Shown: positions 11,801-25,136 of the stretch, piece by piece
How the letters are laid out: every line of letters begins with the position of its first letter
Position numbering within the stretch: the stretch's first letter is position 1
Made by a program: the position numbers and the translations under genes
Assembly (NCBI GenBank): GCA_950295325.1
Contig: OX485808.1
Span: forward strand, 9,240,501 to 9,304,500
Direction: 5' to 3'
DNA from: Polytrichum commune
Taxonomy: Eukaryota; Streptophyta; Polytrichopsida; Polytrichales; Polytrichaceae
Length of the DNA: 64,000 nucleotides
Notes under the pieces: generated by a model
What the model was told of the DNA's origin: nothing
The model's database searches: none
What the model saw: only the letters and a program-made list of their open reading frames with translations

Positions 11801-14800
11801 GGTCCCAAAATCAAAATGAGGCCTTTTGTGAGGATATAAAAACTTTAAAAGTCGATGACCAGGCTGATGTTCAATAACATCATGACAGTTATTATGGTTA
11901 TCGGTTATTGACCTAGTGCCTCTTTTCTGTGGTCAAAATTCAAGAAACAAGTGTTTGTGTGCATTTGTGTTGAAACTTTGAAAACATGGCGTCTTCTATA
12001 TGGCAATCTCCATCACGACGAAGTAATTTCCTCATTACTCAGCTTAACAGGGAATAATCTAAGCACAATTATTGAATGTTTGGTGCCCAGTCAACATGAT
12101 TTGCAAAGGGCACTTCTCTTTGGCTGTTGAGAAACGTGGTATAGTTATTACTCTTCGAGCTCTACGATCCTTAATTTTTTAGAATGCTCAAATACACTTC
12201 ATCTAAAAGCTCTTTGTTAAGAATCAGACGTGCCCATTATCGGTCATTGGTTGTAGCTTGAAATACCTGGTTCATATCTATAGTTTGCACCCCTTCACCT
12301 CGTGTGAAAATTATGGCATGATTTTGGTTCTCCGGTTTTCCCTCCCCCAACTTCAGACGGCCAGGTAATTGAATTCTATATATTTCCACCTCCTGCTCCA
12401 GCACTGGATCAAATTTAATCAACACAGAGTAATATTCGATTTCGGTTCCTTTCTTTTTTTGATCCACATAGGCGATCCGTAATCCGTTGTAAGTTTTCAT
12501 TAGTTGAAGAATATCCTGTGCGTGGGCTGCTGCAGCGGGGTCATTGGAGTGCTTCTGTTCTCCATAGATCTGACAAGTTACGACATACGTGAACTTCATG
12601 GCAGCATGGGCAAAATTCTGCTGTGTCTGCTGAAATTGATTGACATCTGATTCGGAAATCTCATTCTCAGATTCAATGATATCCCTGCTGGTGCTTGAGC
12701 CTCGCCTCAATAGGTCCTTAATGCCAAACAATTCGACATCCCTTGCGGTATCCAGAAATGCCTGGACTTTCAGCGCCCTGCCAGGTCAAAGAATAAGACA
12801 AGGTAGGAGGTGAGAACACATGGCCATACAACATTGAGGCAACATATCATAAAATTCCTCAAAGTAGCAGCTACGGAAATTGAAGGTAGCATGAAGGAAT
12901 GAAGATATGATGTCTTCAGATGTCCCAAGCCATGTGCAATGCAGAGAACAGTGGCACTGGAAACAGCTGGTTCGCCCATTCACGTGCACCCGAATACAAT
13001 AAAAATTTCTCAACGCCGCAAGTAAGCACCTTTCATAGTACATCATTCCCCGGACAGTGCGTACTAGTGTCTGTCCTCTGTAGGAGGCCCATAGTCGAAG
13101 TTCATAAGCCTCGTCCTTTTCCCACAACTGAGCCTCTGTGAACTCTTGGTCATGTTGTTTCTTCATACGCTCCAGGAAGTGCAGCCAATCGTCTGTATTG
13201 CAATTCAGCGAAGTTATTTGAAACTTTCCTCACTCAAAAATTCAGAACAAGATAATGTTTTGGTCTGCCTTCCGATGACTATGTCGTACCACAGGACCTG
13301 ATAGAAGAGAATGCTCCACAAAGTTCTGGAAATGTGACAAGGTTTGTGAAGTCCATTGCCCGGCAGCTCTAATGCTACGTGATGTCTGCTTCAGATGCAT
13401 CAACAGCGTCCAACGCCCGTCCGACGGTGAAGATTAGCAACAGTAAGAGAGAGTGATGAACTTAATGTTTTCCCAGGTGGCCTCCCTATGGGTCACCCAA
13501 GAAGTCTTCTATAACTGAGCAACTTCTACCCCTCCTTTTCTAGGGATTCATTAAATCTTCCAGCTAACATTTGTAACATCAATCTGCTGTTGCTCCTGCA
13601 GGGGAGCAGCACCAGCAATTTAATCGCCTGTTTCTTCGAGTGGTAAACTCACCCGTCAATGGAGAGGGTCCACCTGGAAGACCACGTGGCAAACCACCCC
13701 AACCTTACTTTTTCCTGGCTTCCTCAACACTACTTTGAAGGTATTATACGATTACGTTCACGCGAACCTCTAAAAATGGTTAATAAATGAAGCTTGCACA
13801 GTCGATATTACCTGGATAAATTTTCTGAAGATAATATAGAATCGATACACCATCTTCAGTTTCTTGTTTTAACTTTTTAGTGCTGAACATAACGTCCTCA
13901 TCGTAGTAAGGCGTCAAGACACTAAAGGCCACCATTCTTTCCACCTGCACATTTTGGCAATAACGAAAATTCACAATATGCGGCATACAGCAACAAAGGC
14001 CTCATTTTCCTTACTGCGGTGAATTTTGAGCAACAGGTGGAGTGCACCTGTATAAAAAAATCCCCACCGACATTAAAATTTCAAGCTCTAATTAAGGGTT
14101 AATCTTCACATGTAACCTGTAAATTTAAGCACCTGCACTTCTACACTATTTAAGGTGAGAGGAAAACCAGTGGTGCCCGTGGCATCGTCATGAAGAGAGA
14201 GTTGCTGAAAAACGAGATTCGCCGTCTGGCCTCTAATCCTTTGGGGACATCGAGTAGAGGATCCTTGGTGGCCAACGTCGTGTGAAGTCGCTTTAGGTTC
14301 TTGAAGAATTTATCGTCACCTATTGCTGGAAGCTCCACAGCCTCCATAAACAGCTGAGTGTCTCGCTCTTCGCCTGTAAACGACATGTGATCCATCGGCA
14401 GTACGGTATCATCTGCTGGAAAGTCTCGCACAAGACCTTCATATAGATTTTGTAAGGCATCTACAACCTGCACAACTATGCAATCGTCAGAACCTTGAAC
14501 TAAGAAAGTCTCTGCGCTAAAGCAGCTCGATCAGAGTACGTACTCGGGACCAACATATGTTGCACCCAACCCAGTCGGTCATGCCTTACAGATGGTTAGT
14601 AGTTTTTTGACCGATTAACTTACCTAATAACCGACTCATCTCACAAAGCGCAAGCTTAGTAACATTTTCCAACCACACATACCAGGCACAGTACAGGTCA
14701 TCTTTTCAGAAAGGAAATTCATCTATCCGTTTGAAAAAAATAGGGAATTCTTTGCTGGCATAAATTTCAACCTAAGAATTAAGTCAAAGTCCTCTCACCT

Positions 14801-17800
14801 TTTGCACTTGTTTTTGATTGGGTTTCGTCAAAAGGACATCAATCAAGTGCAGTACCCGATTATGGATGTTCGCCAACTCTTTGACCTTGAAGGTAGTTGT
14901 AAACCGGCCTTGTTTCCATGAGGCATCGATCTCTTGAAAAATTGATACTTTAAATATATCGTACTCTAGCGAGCCTTCCTTGAGAATTCTGAAGATAACG
15001 TTCTTAATACCTTCGTAGCATTCAATGACTGCACCCCGTCGATACTCACTCTTGCAAATTATATTCCACAAAGATTTGTCATCTCCTATATGGTATCGTA
15101 CACTGTGCAATGTAAGCAGAATCTGCAAAAAAAAAATCTAGAATCAATAAGCCAGTGAGGAAATCCTGATTTATCAAGTCCAAAGTTAAAGTTATATCCA
15201 GATATTTGAGCGAATTCTATTTCCTGCTTAAGATCAATCTTGTCCACCCATAAGGATCCAGCAGATCTGAGACCTGAAAATCTTGAATTCTCCTTCCATA
15301 ACGCAGTTACGACTACTGTGCAGAAAGAACAAACTGCCCCTTATTCAAGGGTCTAGACCATGCAATTGCAAAGCAAAGGTCACAAACTAAAAGAATGAGT
15401 TTCTCCCAGAAATTTAAGAAAAGAAAATCAAAATCCGTCCTTTCTAAGTAAGAGGGAGGGAAAACCTGATTCGACAACAAGGCCGAAGGCCACGGGAAAA
15501 CACTTAACCTCCATGCTCCTTCGGGAAATTCCAGGAGTTCTAATTCCCTGTATCAGTCATTGCCGTGCTAAGCGGTTCAGTAAGATGCAAAAATGAACGT
15601 CAATACAAATGTACTCCATTCATTCAATGAGGAAAAGTTAGAGAAAACGAAATATATAGCCTAGTTAGAGAAAAGGAAATATGTAAACCCTGGTAGTTCA
15701 GAAGCTTTAGTTTTAATTTGGGGCAGAATAGAACGTCAACCTGTCACTTATTAGGTCCTCTTCACGAAAGACTTGCAGAATGTTGTTCCAGACATGTGCA
15801 AACCGATTTCCCTCGATTTGACCCCATTCCACCTAAAGCCTCCAGGTACAGAACAAACCACGTAAGTGTATGCTCTACTTCATCAGAGCGTAAGACTCAT
15901 AGCACCATGAGTACATCTCAAAGATCTCGAACCAATTCTGGATCAGATGAGTGACAAACAAGTAGGCTGTTTATATCTCATACTGAAGTTCTTGTTCATG
16001 CCTTAATTATATTGATGCTTTGTAAACTGTAGACGAGTATAGTAAGTTTTCATCAACATAGATACGTAGATCGGTTTCTCTGCTTCGAATACAGCAGCCC
16101 TGCCTCGAAATTACTCTAATTGTTTCAATATAGTTTTATGCCCTTTGACTAAATTACCTTCTCGTATATAGCGGACCAACCATATCTCAACTTGATTCGA
16201 TGGAAGAGGTCCATTGCACCTTGCCACAAACTGAAGGAGTTTAAATACAAAATAAAAATAATGACATATTCCTGAAAAGCACAGATGTATATGAAAAATG
16301 CCAGAAAATCTGCCTACCAAATCTTCTTATGAAACCATTTTTAGTAAAGTGAAAGAACCGCATCAAAAATGTTTCTGGACACCACCAAGAAATGAACTCT
16401 CTCTTCTGACAAAATAGCATGCCCAAGGGTGTATACGATTCAACTAGACAAGGGTTGCAGGGTCAAACCTCCTCTCTTCAGTATTCTCCACTGGCATGAA
16501 ACTGAATTGAAATGCAGTTGGAAAGATCTTAAATCGCAACCTAAGCTGCTCAACATTTCGGATCTGAACAATCAAAATGAAATATCCTGTAAGATGCAGG
16601 GTGGACTGGAAGACGTTAGCCTCCTGCAGTAGAGTACTTGAGAAATATCGTAATGGTGACAAGATTGATAAGATATGTTGGGTATCCGACATATTATTAT
16701 TTGCTAAATCATGTGCAGTCCCGCAGTTGCTAAAAACATTGAGTAATGGCCGCCCTACGAAGGAGGTAAGTTTCAGGTCCTGGTATGAAATGCAGGAAGA
16801 ATAAATTATTTTGTAGCAGCTAATAGAGCTATCTGATGCAGTAATACTCTATAAAACCAAGTTGTACCTCGGTCAAAGAATGTGGGAAAACACATGATGG
16901 ACGGAACTTTGTGCCTGGTGCTCATAATCAGCATAAATATCATTGTAGGATCTTTTTAAGGCACCACACAACAATCCTTTCGCTGAAATAGGTTTCCATC
17001 AGTCTCATAGCCTCAGAAGCTCGGAGCCAACACCTTCCTTAGCTACTCTTATCATGCTTACAAGGGGATAATGATGAGAAGCCAAACCTCTCCGAGATGC
17101 TGAAGTAGACCCACAAAAGCTCCAACTCCTGATGACCAGATGGAATACCAGATTTGTACATCCATGAAATAAATCTAGACACAAGCATCCAGTTTCAGTT
17201 GTTCATGATGGTTGTAACTTCCTGAGAAATATTTACTAACCCTCATAACTATATTGAATTTCACATACCAACCACTGGAATGGAGTAAAAGAAGATCAAT
17301 CTGTAAGCCTCGATATTCCAGAGGATCATAGGTCTGAAAATTTTCAATTCTTATTTGCTACAGCTGTCCTATCATATGTCCTGAAAATACCAATTAGTCG
17401 GAACAAGATTACTCCTGTTAATACCAACTCACCAGAAGTACAGGAGCCCATAATGCAACTATAGCTGCCCGGCCACCTGCATACATAAGCCTCGTATAAG
17501 AAATGAAGTGATTACGACTGCCAGAAGTTGTTTAATGAAACCCTAATCTGCAGCTGGAGAACTTATAGATATTTAGATGTTAATAGCAACACTTAAGTTC
17601 AATATGGTGAAAGTATATGCAAGATTAGAAAAGGATAATCCAAATCAAGATAAACAATGCTCAACAGCAACAAGATGTACTGCAAGTGGAATCGCCTAAG
17701 CGTCACATCAGGTGAGACCTAGTTGGAAAGAGAAGATGTACACCATTTGGGAAAAATTCATGCCATCTGATCGTGACATTTTTTGCACTGAGGATCTCCT

Positions 17801-20800
17801 TTGTTGGTGCAATTAAAGGCCTGATCTGTGCAGGGCCCACATAGTAAGTGTTTAGAATCTCAAACAAGGTCACCTAAGTGGAAACCTTGCCTTGAAAATA
17901 CGTGATGAAATAATGGCTCACTAAAGCTTCAGGTTTTGACAATGGAAAAGTGCACTAACACAATTCACGATTTAGTTCAAAGATTTTGAAGTACCTGGAG
18001 CCAATAGCTGAAGGCAAATTTTGAGACAAGGATGCACAACCAGAAGAGGGTATACCTGATCGCAACAATGCTTTTGTTAAGATCACCCCTTTCTATTTGC
18101 GGCCTGTTGCAACTTTCATGACTACCAAGTGAACAATGGAACGTTGACATGGACTGGAAATGGTTCGAAGATTGTAGCAACTTTGCAAGGTTGTCGTAGT
18201 TCATCATGGCAGCAATGATGCACATTCTTGAAGAAATTAAGACCGCACAATAGACTGAAAATGATTTATAGGAGTCAAATGAAGCCTTTATACCCAAACA
18301 AATCAGATACTAGGAATTTTTATCAATTACTTACTTCAAGTTATCTGCAACACCCTCACGTAGACCTCGGCCAACATATACACGTGTCTGCATAAACCCA
18401 TGTAGAAGCAAAAAATGTTAATGTTCAAGACTTTATAGCCTCAATATATATTCTACCCTTTTATTTTGCATATCTTATGAGGCATTTCTTTCCCAGTCTG
18501 ATAGATATGCACCTTTGAGGTAGCATCACGTTTTCAAGCCGTCTGTTGCATGGTTCTTTCTTTACATGGAGCAACCGTTCATGATTGAGCGACCCAGCCC
18601 ATACCCAGAGGACATTCTTGTAAACGCTAACAAAATTTAATAAAGAAATGTGTATCAGCCATACAGAAACGGAGCTTGTGTCTTAGAATAACCCATTCAG
18701 AGACTCTTAAGAGCCTTGTCAACAATTAAGTACCAGACCACCACCTCCATAATGTACGAGAAGCTTACTGTTACATCCCAGGATTAAAAAATTCCAAACG
18801 GTGGATGCAGATACAAATATATCGATGCTCATAAGTAGATCACATTCCTCAACTTAAAATTGAGACTGCATTTTGGAAAATTGAATATACTACCATGTTC
18901 ACTGGCAGCAGCCAAGATGAGGCAAAGCTAATTTAAACAATCTCAACTAGACTCGACCACAATGAACTTCTCAAATATTTGCTACACTTATTACTTAAGA
19001 GATATCTGCTACAATGATGCTGTCAGGTTAGAATCACACACTTGTAAGGAGAAAGACCACGCCTATTAGAAAGATCACGTTCCGGTTGTGCTTTGAAGGT
19101 TACTCAAAGCGCTAAATTATATTCTATTTGGCACAGATGGATTTCTATTGCACGAAGAATAATGTACAACCAACATCTGAGCCAACACCCAAGAGCAGTG
19201 CTCAAGATGACTCAACACGAAAAAGGAACCAAAACCAACCATGAAAAAATTGCAAATACCTGAAACCACCAAGTCAGAATGTGGAGTATTTTCCAGTTTG
19301 AAGTTTCAATGAAATTCCGCACCCATGGCAAGATAAAAAGCACAATTGCAAGAACCTCGGGGGAAATAAAGGCTGCAGCAATGTACAGGTATATATGCAA
19401 TCTATTATTTGCATACACTGTCCAGTACCGATCAATGTTACGCTGCCACCACATCCTTCTGCTCCAATACACAATATACGATGTAAGACATCACCATCAA
19501 TAGAGTTTGATTGTGGTGAAACATCACAGTAAGACTTGCAGAACCTTAAGCTTGTGCTAGTAAAGATCTGTAGACACAGCGTGATAGAGTATGCCATCCA
19601 CTTGCATCAGACCCTCAGTTCCAACAGACAACTACAAGACTTTCACATCTGCGTACACCTTATACTTCATAAAAACATTCTTGGAGTCCTAATCATTGAA
19701 TTTTTTAAACAAACCCGCCTTCCCCGAGTTTTCAGTCTTTGTCCAGTTAAGTTGCTCAATTTGAACTTCATTCAAAGCAAACCTCGTGCACTTCTGTGTG
19801 CTCAAGAAGTCGTTACAACAACAGACAAGTGGTTCAGTGATCCTCTATTGGGATGTAATTGGATCAATTTCCTGTTTCAAGTATCGGTATCCACGTTGGG
19901 AGAGGTAACCTAGCCACTAATTTCCTACTTCCATTAATACAGAAGTGACCTGCCCCACAAGATGGTGGATATTGACGTCTTCGTGATTCAAGAATGGAGC
20001 ACCTGAAATTATAGATTGTTATGCACCTGTAAAAGATGATGAAAACAATCGACCAAGCAGCAGCTACCACAAGCTTGAGCACCATACGCACTCCGATGAG
20101 AAATGTTTCCTTTGAGACAAGGCTGTACTGACTTCCAAAATCGAGCATTGCTGCAATAAAATTTCGTAGAAGACCGGAATACATCGTAAGGTCAAGGATA
20201 TTTGATACTTAAATCCAGTGACGAAGCCATTGCTTAGGAACATGCAAAGTGGACAGGTTCATGTAGTCAAAGTCTTGACAAAATTACACATCAGCTGACT
20301 TTGCCCCGGGATAACTTATTGGAAACTATCTACTTGCCCAAGACATAAATTCACATGTGACTATGTATTTCTGTTATGAAATTCAATCCTGAATCAACAC
20401 AAGGAATGCCAAACCCAGATTGATACGAATATAATATGTGAATAGTTGGCAACCCTATCGTTTCAAAATCCCAAGACGAGCACTTTCTCCTCACAAAGTA
20501 TGAAAGGAAATGAAAACTTGGAGATAGTGAAGATGCAACAGTCTGATGAATAGAGGACAGTAGAGTGTATGTAGTAGCACAATCAGATCAAACATTCCTG
20601 TTAAGGAGAAATGCGCTACAGTACCTTGAAGGAAACGCAATAGTGCCCAAGTGATGAAAATGCTTAAAAAGCGTGCCAAGGGATCCGGCTTTTGCAACTC
20701 TATCCAGGGTGGCCCGCCATTGTGCCATAATGTTATAATCGAAGCCTGACAAGAAGTCATTAGGAAGACCTTCCAGCTAGAGAATTGAATATTGGTGCCC

Positions 20801-23800
20801 ATCATTTATTCAGTTTATTCAACGTACCAAGAAAGAACTATTTCTTCCATGCTGTAGCCACTACCCTATCTTAATCAAATTTTGCGGCGAAGTTCATGCA
20901 CTTTACATCAATGCTCAATTACCTGTAGAACCAGAATTAATCCTATCCACAACCGGTCGAAGCTGCGAAAAATGTACCAAAAAGATCGTTGCTCCACGAA
21001 GCCTGTCTTGCCCACCTTTTGATATTGTACTCTTCTTCCGCGATTCTACAAGGCCCACGTTGAATTATCACCCTTTAGTTGATACTTCAACAAATGGATC
21101 TTATTTGGAAAGGCTTGACTGATTCTCACCAATGTCATATTGTGCCTTTTCTATCAGAAATGTTCTTCTCGAAGTCTATCTTACACTTAACAGTCATCAT
21201 CAGGATCACCTTGTGACCACTAGATTGATGAATACAACAATAGAAAGATGACCGCTAGATAGATGAAGATAATTCCTGAAGCTGGAGTCATACCATGTAG
21301 AACTTGATAACCAATCTGGCGGTTAGGAAAACTGGATCACCTCATTCTCTCAAGTACACAAACAGAAAACATGTGATCAATGGAGTACCAGATATAGAGC
21401 AGAACTTACAAGATAACCTTTCTCTTTTTTCGGCTCCATAAGGAAGTTAGACTCCTTTCTCGGAGGCCATTGTAGCTGTGTGAAACAACGAGAAGTCCTG
21501 CAAACCACTCCAGTAATGGTCACGCTCCTTACACGAAACTCTCAAACCAAGATGGGTATCAAGATAACAGAGGCTGAAAATATGTGGATATACATATATG
21601 TATGTAGAAAGTTTATTCATTGTCATGATTTTGAATCCGCGGTACTCTCCTAATCATGTCCTAGGTCAAATTTAAATAATAGCCAGATAGAAAAGTACCA
21701 GAAGTACTCATTCAAGTCATCATAGTTCCTCCATGAAGAATGAGGAGCTTTTCCACCATTGTTTGAGTCCGCCTCCTGAAATTGTCATAGCATTAAATTT
21801 AAAATAAAATCTGCAAAGCCGCCTAAAAGCTTTATCACGAAACGAACTGCGATGCAGCTTAAGAAGTGCACTTCAACCTAATATGATTCAACTTACTTGC
21901 GTATTGAAAGATTCAGGGAATATGTATCGATCAACTAAGGAACCGAAAATCCCATGCAAAGGAAAAACCAGAACCGTACCGCTTTGATAATATTGTAAAG
22001 AGGGACAACAACCAAAGTCAGAAAGCCATTGGGTTGTGCGGTAGCAGGCAGGATAAATTCTTCTTCTCCATATACATCATGCTCATTCCTGTCTAGTGCG
22101 ATATTCATCTCTGCGAGCATCTGCACAGAGAACCACAAGGTCAAGCAGTCAGTCTAGAATAGACATCATCAGATATGGAATGAAGTAGAGAAGGAGGTGA
22201 GAGCGCGACGTAGTTTCTCTAAAATTTGGGAACGATGACGAATATTTGCTTCAAAGGGGCTACGGGTTCTTTCGAATGGCTCTTGAACTCATTGACAGAG
22301 ACGATGGCGATATAAGTAAATATAAAAGTTCATCCTCGTCGTATATCCACCAAGACACAAAGCCCACATCATGCAAAACAGCATTGTTGCGTCAGACACA
22401 AGAATTTCACCTCGTTGGACTTGTAAACCAATACAACAAGGATTCACCACACCTTCACTGAACAAATTGCATCCATAGAAAGTGGCACAGTGTCAACTTC
22501 AGGGTTGCAAGTTTGATCACATAGAGTGGATTGGATATTCTAAGCAAATACCAGATTGCAGATGCAAATCTTAACAGCAAAGGAGATTACAATGAAAGTG
22601 AATCTTGAACGAATTCTATTCTTGCAGCAATTGAATGTTACACATCATCAACAGAGACCTATTTTTCCTAAATTGTCTCCCAGAATAAGATCGTATCCAA
22701 ATCCTGCTGAAGCAAGCGGTTAATTCTGAAGCTTATAAACACTTCAAAAAGAGGTTAATAGAATTACAGTAGAGAAGAGATATACTATGAGAAGCAAGAG
22801 GCCATTACATTGTGATAGATGAAGCACAGACACTCAGGCATAAACCTTAAATTGGCTGCTTCTCCCCATATTAAGAGGAACAAACTTGTGTAAGCCAGCT
22901 CCCGACGCTCCCGCCACGGATCTTTTGGTGCATGCTTTCCCTCAGGCAGCCTTCAACACAACAATAAATTTCACCACTCGGAATGAAGTACCATTTGTGT
23001 CTAAGAGTGCCCCAAAATGCAGAAAGATGCTTCAATACGACACTCACAAGCACTACTGCCCCTAGGATCACATAATTGTGGTACCCTCGTGATATGTAGG
23101 TAACAAGCACAACATTTCTCTTTTCAATGCTTGCAAATTCATGAAACCACTCTCCAAGTAGTACTGCAAAGGAATATATGTTGCCTCTGTGCCTGAAAAA
23201 GGATATGGAAGACGACATTACCTTAGGTGGCTTCCAACACCAATAAATCTGCACCAAGTGACATAATTTCCTGTCACCTTCTTACGAATATTTTTTATTA
23301 CATCATCTCGCAGCTGCAGACGAGACAGAAAATCAATTGAAAAACCTGAAAATCTGAAACTTATGCCCTCAATCCCTTCCAATAAATTTCCAGGATGTTT
23401 TGCTTGAAGTTGCTGAACAAACTTACTGGAATGTTCCAAAACTCAGTCACCTACCAAGTATAGAAACCTCTAATGGCTTAAGTGCCCACAAGTGCACTGT
23501 AACCATAACGAGAACAAACAAAAGATTTTGAAACTGAATGATTGAATCATAACCAACCTGCTCCTTCATTTAGGTTGTAGGACACAATGAGCCAAATGGT
23601 AGTGTCAAAAAGTCATAGCTGTGCTCTTGCGAGAAAGAGGGACCTCAAGAAACATAGATTATTGACATCCCAGTAAAAATCTTCGATATTTCTGTACACA
23701 TAAGAAGGCGTACATGTACCACGCCCCAAACATTTTCAATCCTCTCGAATCACGACCAAGACAATTTGCAGCAGTATGCACCTTATCAGAATTCGGGGGT

Positions 23801-25027
23801 GATGGATGGCTCTCTAATTGCATCATTCCATTAGCAAGGAGGAGAATAAGGTGTTCCCGCTGATTCCTTACGTTGTCTGCCTGTTAAGCAGGAAGAAACA
23901 TTAATTCAAGAAATAAGTAACATGTAAAATTTCCCAGCAAAATGTGTTTGTCTGTTTCTTGGTGGCAGTCTAAGTTTTCTACCTGTACCTCACTGATATT
24001 TCTATAACTTTCTGAAGATGATTACAATTTGAACCGAACTACATCAAAATCTGAATGTCGCACGGAAAGCTATCGATTACTGACTATACTCCAACTTCAA
24101 ACCTAGAATGTCGAACACTTAATTCAATGGTGTCTAGTCACAGAGTACACCTGACACTTTAGGGTACCCCTGTCAGTGGTCGTGGCATCTAGTTTTTAGC
24201 GAGTCGATTGAACCCTCATGTACGAAACTCAAACTCAAGCCTAATTTACGAGATAGGTTTTCTGCAAATATGAGGAGCAAAATTACCTGAAAACCAAACG
24301 AATGTCCAATCCAGTCCAGCAAATCCAATCTGAAATTTCTGATATCCAGATCCGGTGGCACAATGAGGTTGTTTAAAATAGGTGGGTGCCTTAATATCCT
24401 CATTGCTTCTTTCACCTGCAAGAGAACAGACGTAATATTTAAGTGATGACAAGATCTACTAGATCAAAATTTTCAGTCGTCCATTTTTAAATTCAGAAGT
24501 TCAATGAACACTAGGCACCTAGCACATGTTAATTAATAAATTCTGCCATCACACAACTCCTAATTGACCGCTATTGTCGCAAGCATAGTGCCTCAGGTTG
24601 CTCGATCGGCATTTGGGAGAACTAGAGCGTGTTCTTAACCTTACTATGTCAAATCATGCACCATATAAATGATAATTAATGCCGCTGCAAGTTTCAGATT
24701 ACTAACATAGCTTTTTAAAGGAAATAAATCTACGCACATTTATACCAACTACCGATTAGGTCTGGGATGAAGTCCACACACTGTCCTCACATGATCAATG
24801 CTTCACTACGTGATAGAATTTGCAGACATACTACACTAATCTGAACACATGCTGCCACAGAAAGCGAGGCAGGTTGAGCACAATGGAACTTTAAATTTGA
24901 AATGTCAAACCGACACATGAGGTGTGTTTAAAAGGAGGCAAGCAATGCGTACCTCTGGAAAAGACATGCCAGCGTGATACATGTCGTTGTCGACTGGCAA
25001 AATGTTGTACACCGGTAAGTCTCTCAT
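8838..25027 (-). CDS. CALS12-like: Callose synthase (1,3-beta-glucan synthase), CalS11/CalS12 clade, complete
   Basis: Plasma-membrane glycosyltransferase that makes callose from UDP-glucose in cell plates, wounds, pollen and spore walls. I place 29 coding exons, total about 1,794 residues, close to the ~1,780 of Arabidopsis CalS12. Exons in transcript order: 25027-24953, 24415-24287, 23880-23782, 23313-23222, 22950-22809, 22120-21980, 21775-21699, 21497-21410, 21045-20923, 20745-20625, 20150-20027, 19458-19260, 18387-18335, 18055-17995, 17825-17744, 17476-17433, 17174-17088, 16563-16450, 16271-16158, 15832-15741, 15547-15466, 15122-14799, 14467-14168, 13944-13812, 13192-13030, 12777-12267, 11383-11018, 10865-10368, 9788-8838. 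Every junction is in phase. Seen: FKS1-type N-terminal region ([28 protein letters not shown]), N-terminal membrane helices, [64 protein letters not shown], and RATGRGFVV holding the RXTG motif (about residues 1480-1483), then C-terminal membrane helices. No Vta1-like domain is seen at the N-terminus, as expected for this clade. The start follows from a stop upstream in frame and YNI(L)PV near the N-terminus. Exon 16271-16158 is the least certain: an alternative acceptor at 16230 keeps the conserved LKLRYG-like part but breaks phase. Confidence 0.95.
16158..16271 (-). other. Uncertain callose synthase exon with a hydrophobic insert
   Basis: The conserved part of this exon reads HRIKLRYGW, matching HRLKLRYGF in CalS12. 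The upstream exon (16563-16450) ends in phase 0 at CTT|GT. The acceptor at 16231/16230 (CTTCAG) would need phase 2, whereas the stronger acceptor at 16272/16271 (TGCTTTTCAG) keeps phase 0. Using the latter adds about 14 residues beginning [10 protein letters not shown], which have no counterpart in the CalS12 sequence I remember. Either this species has a short hydrophobic insert in the cytosolic loop, or the upstream donor differs from my call. Confidence 0.5.
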
Positions 25028-25136
25028 CTTGCTGCTGTCTCCCCTTTCAGAAACAGCGGAAGTTCAGAGCCCAAATTGATCCACCTGGTTCTATATATAT
25101 GGCTCACATTACTTCGCTGGTTCCAAATCCGAGCAC

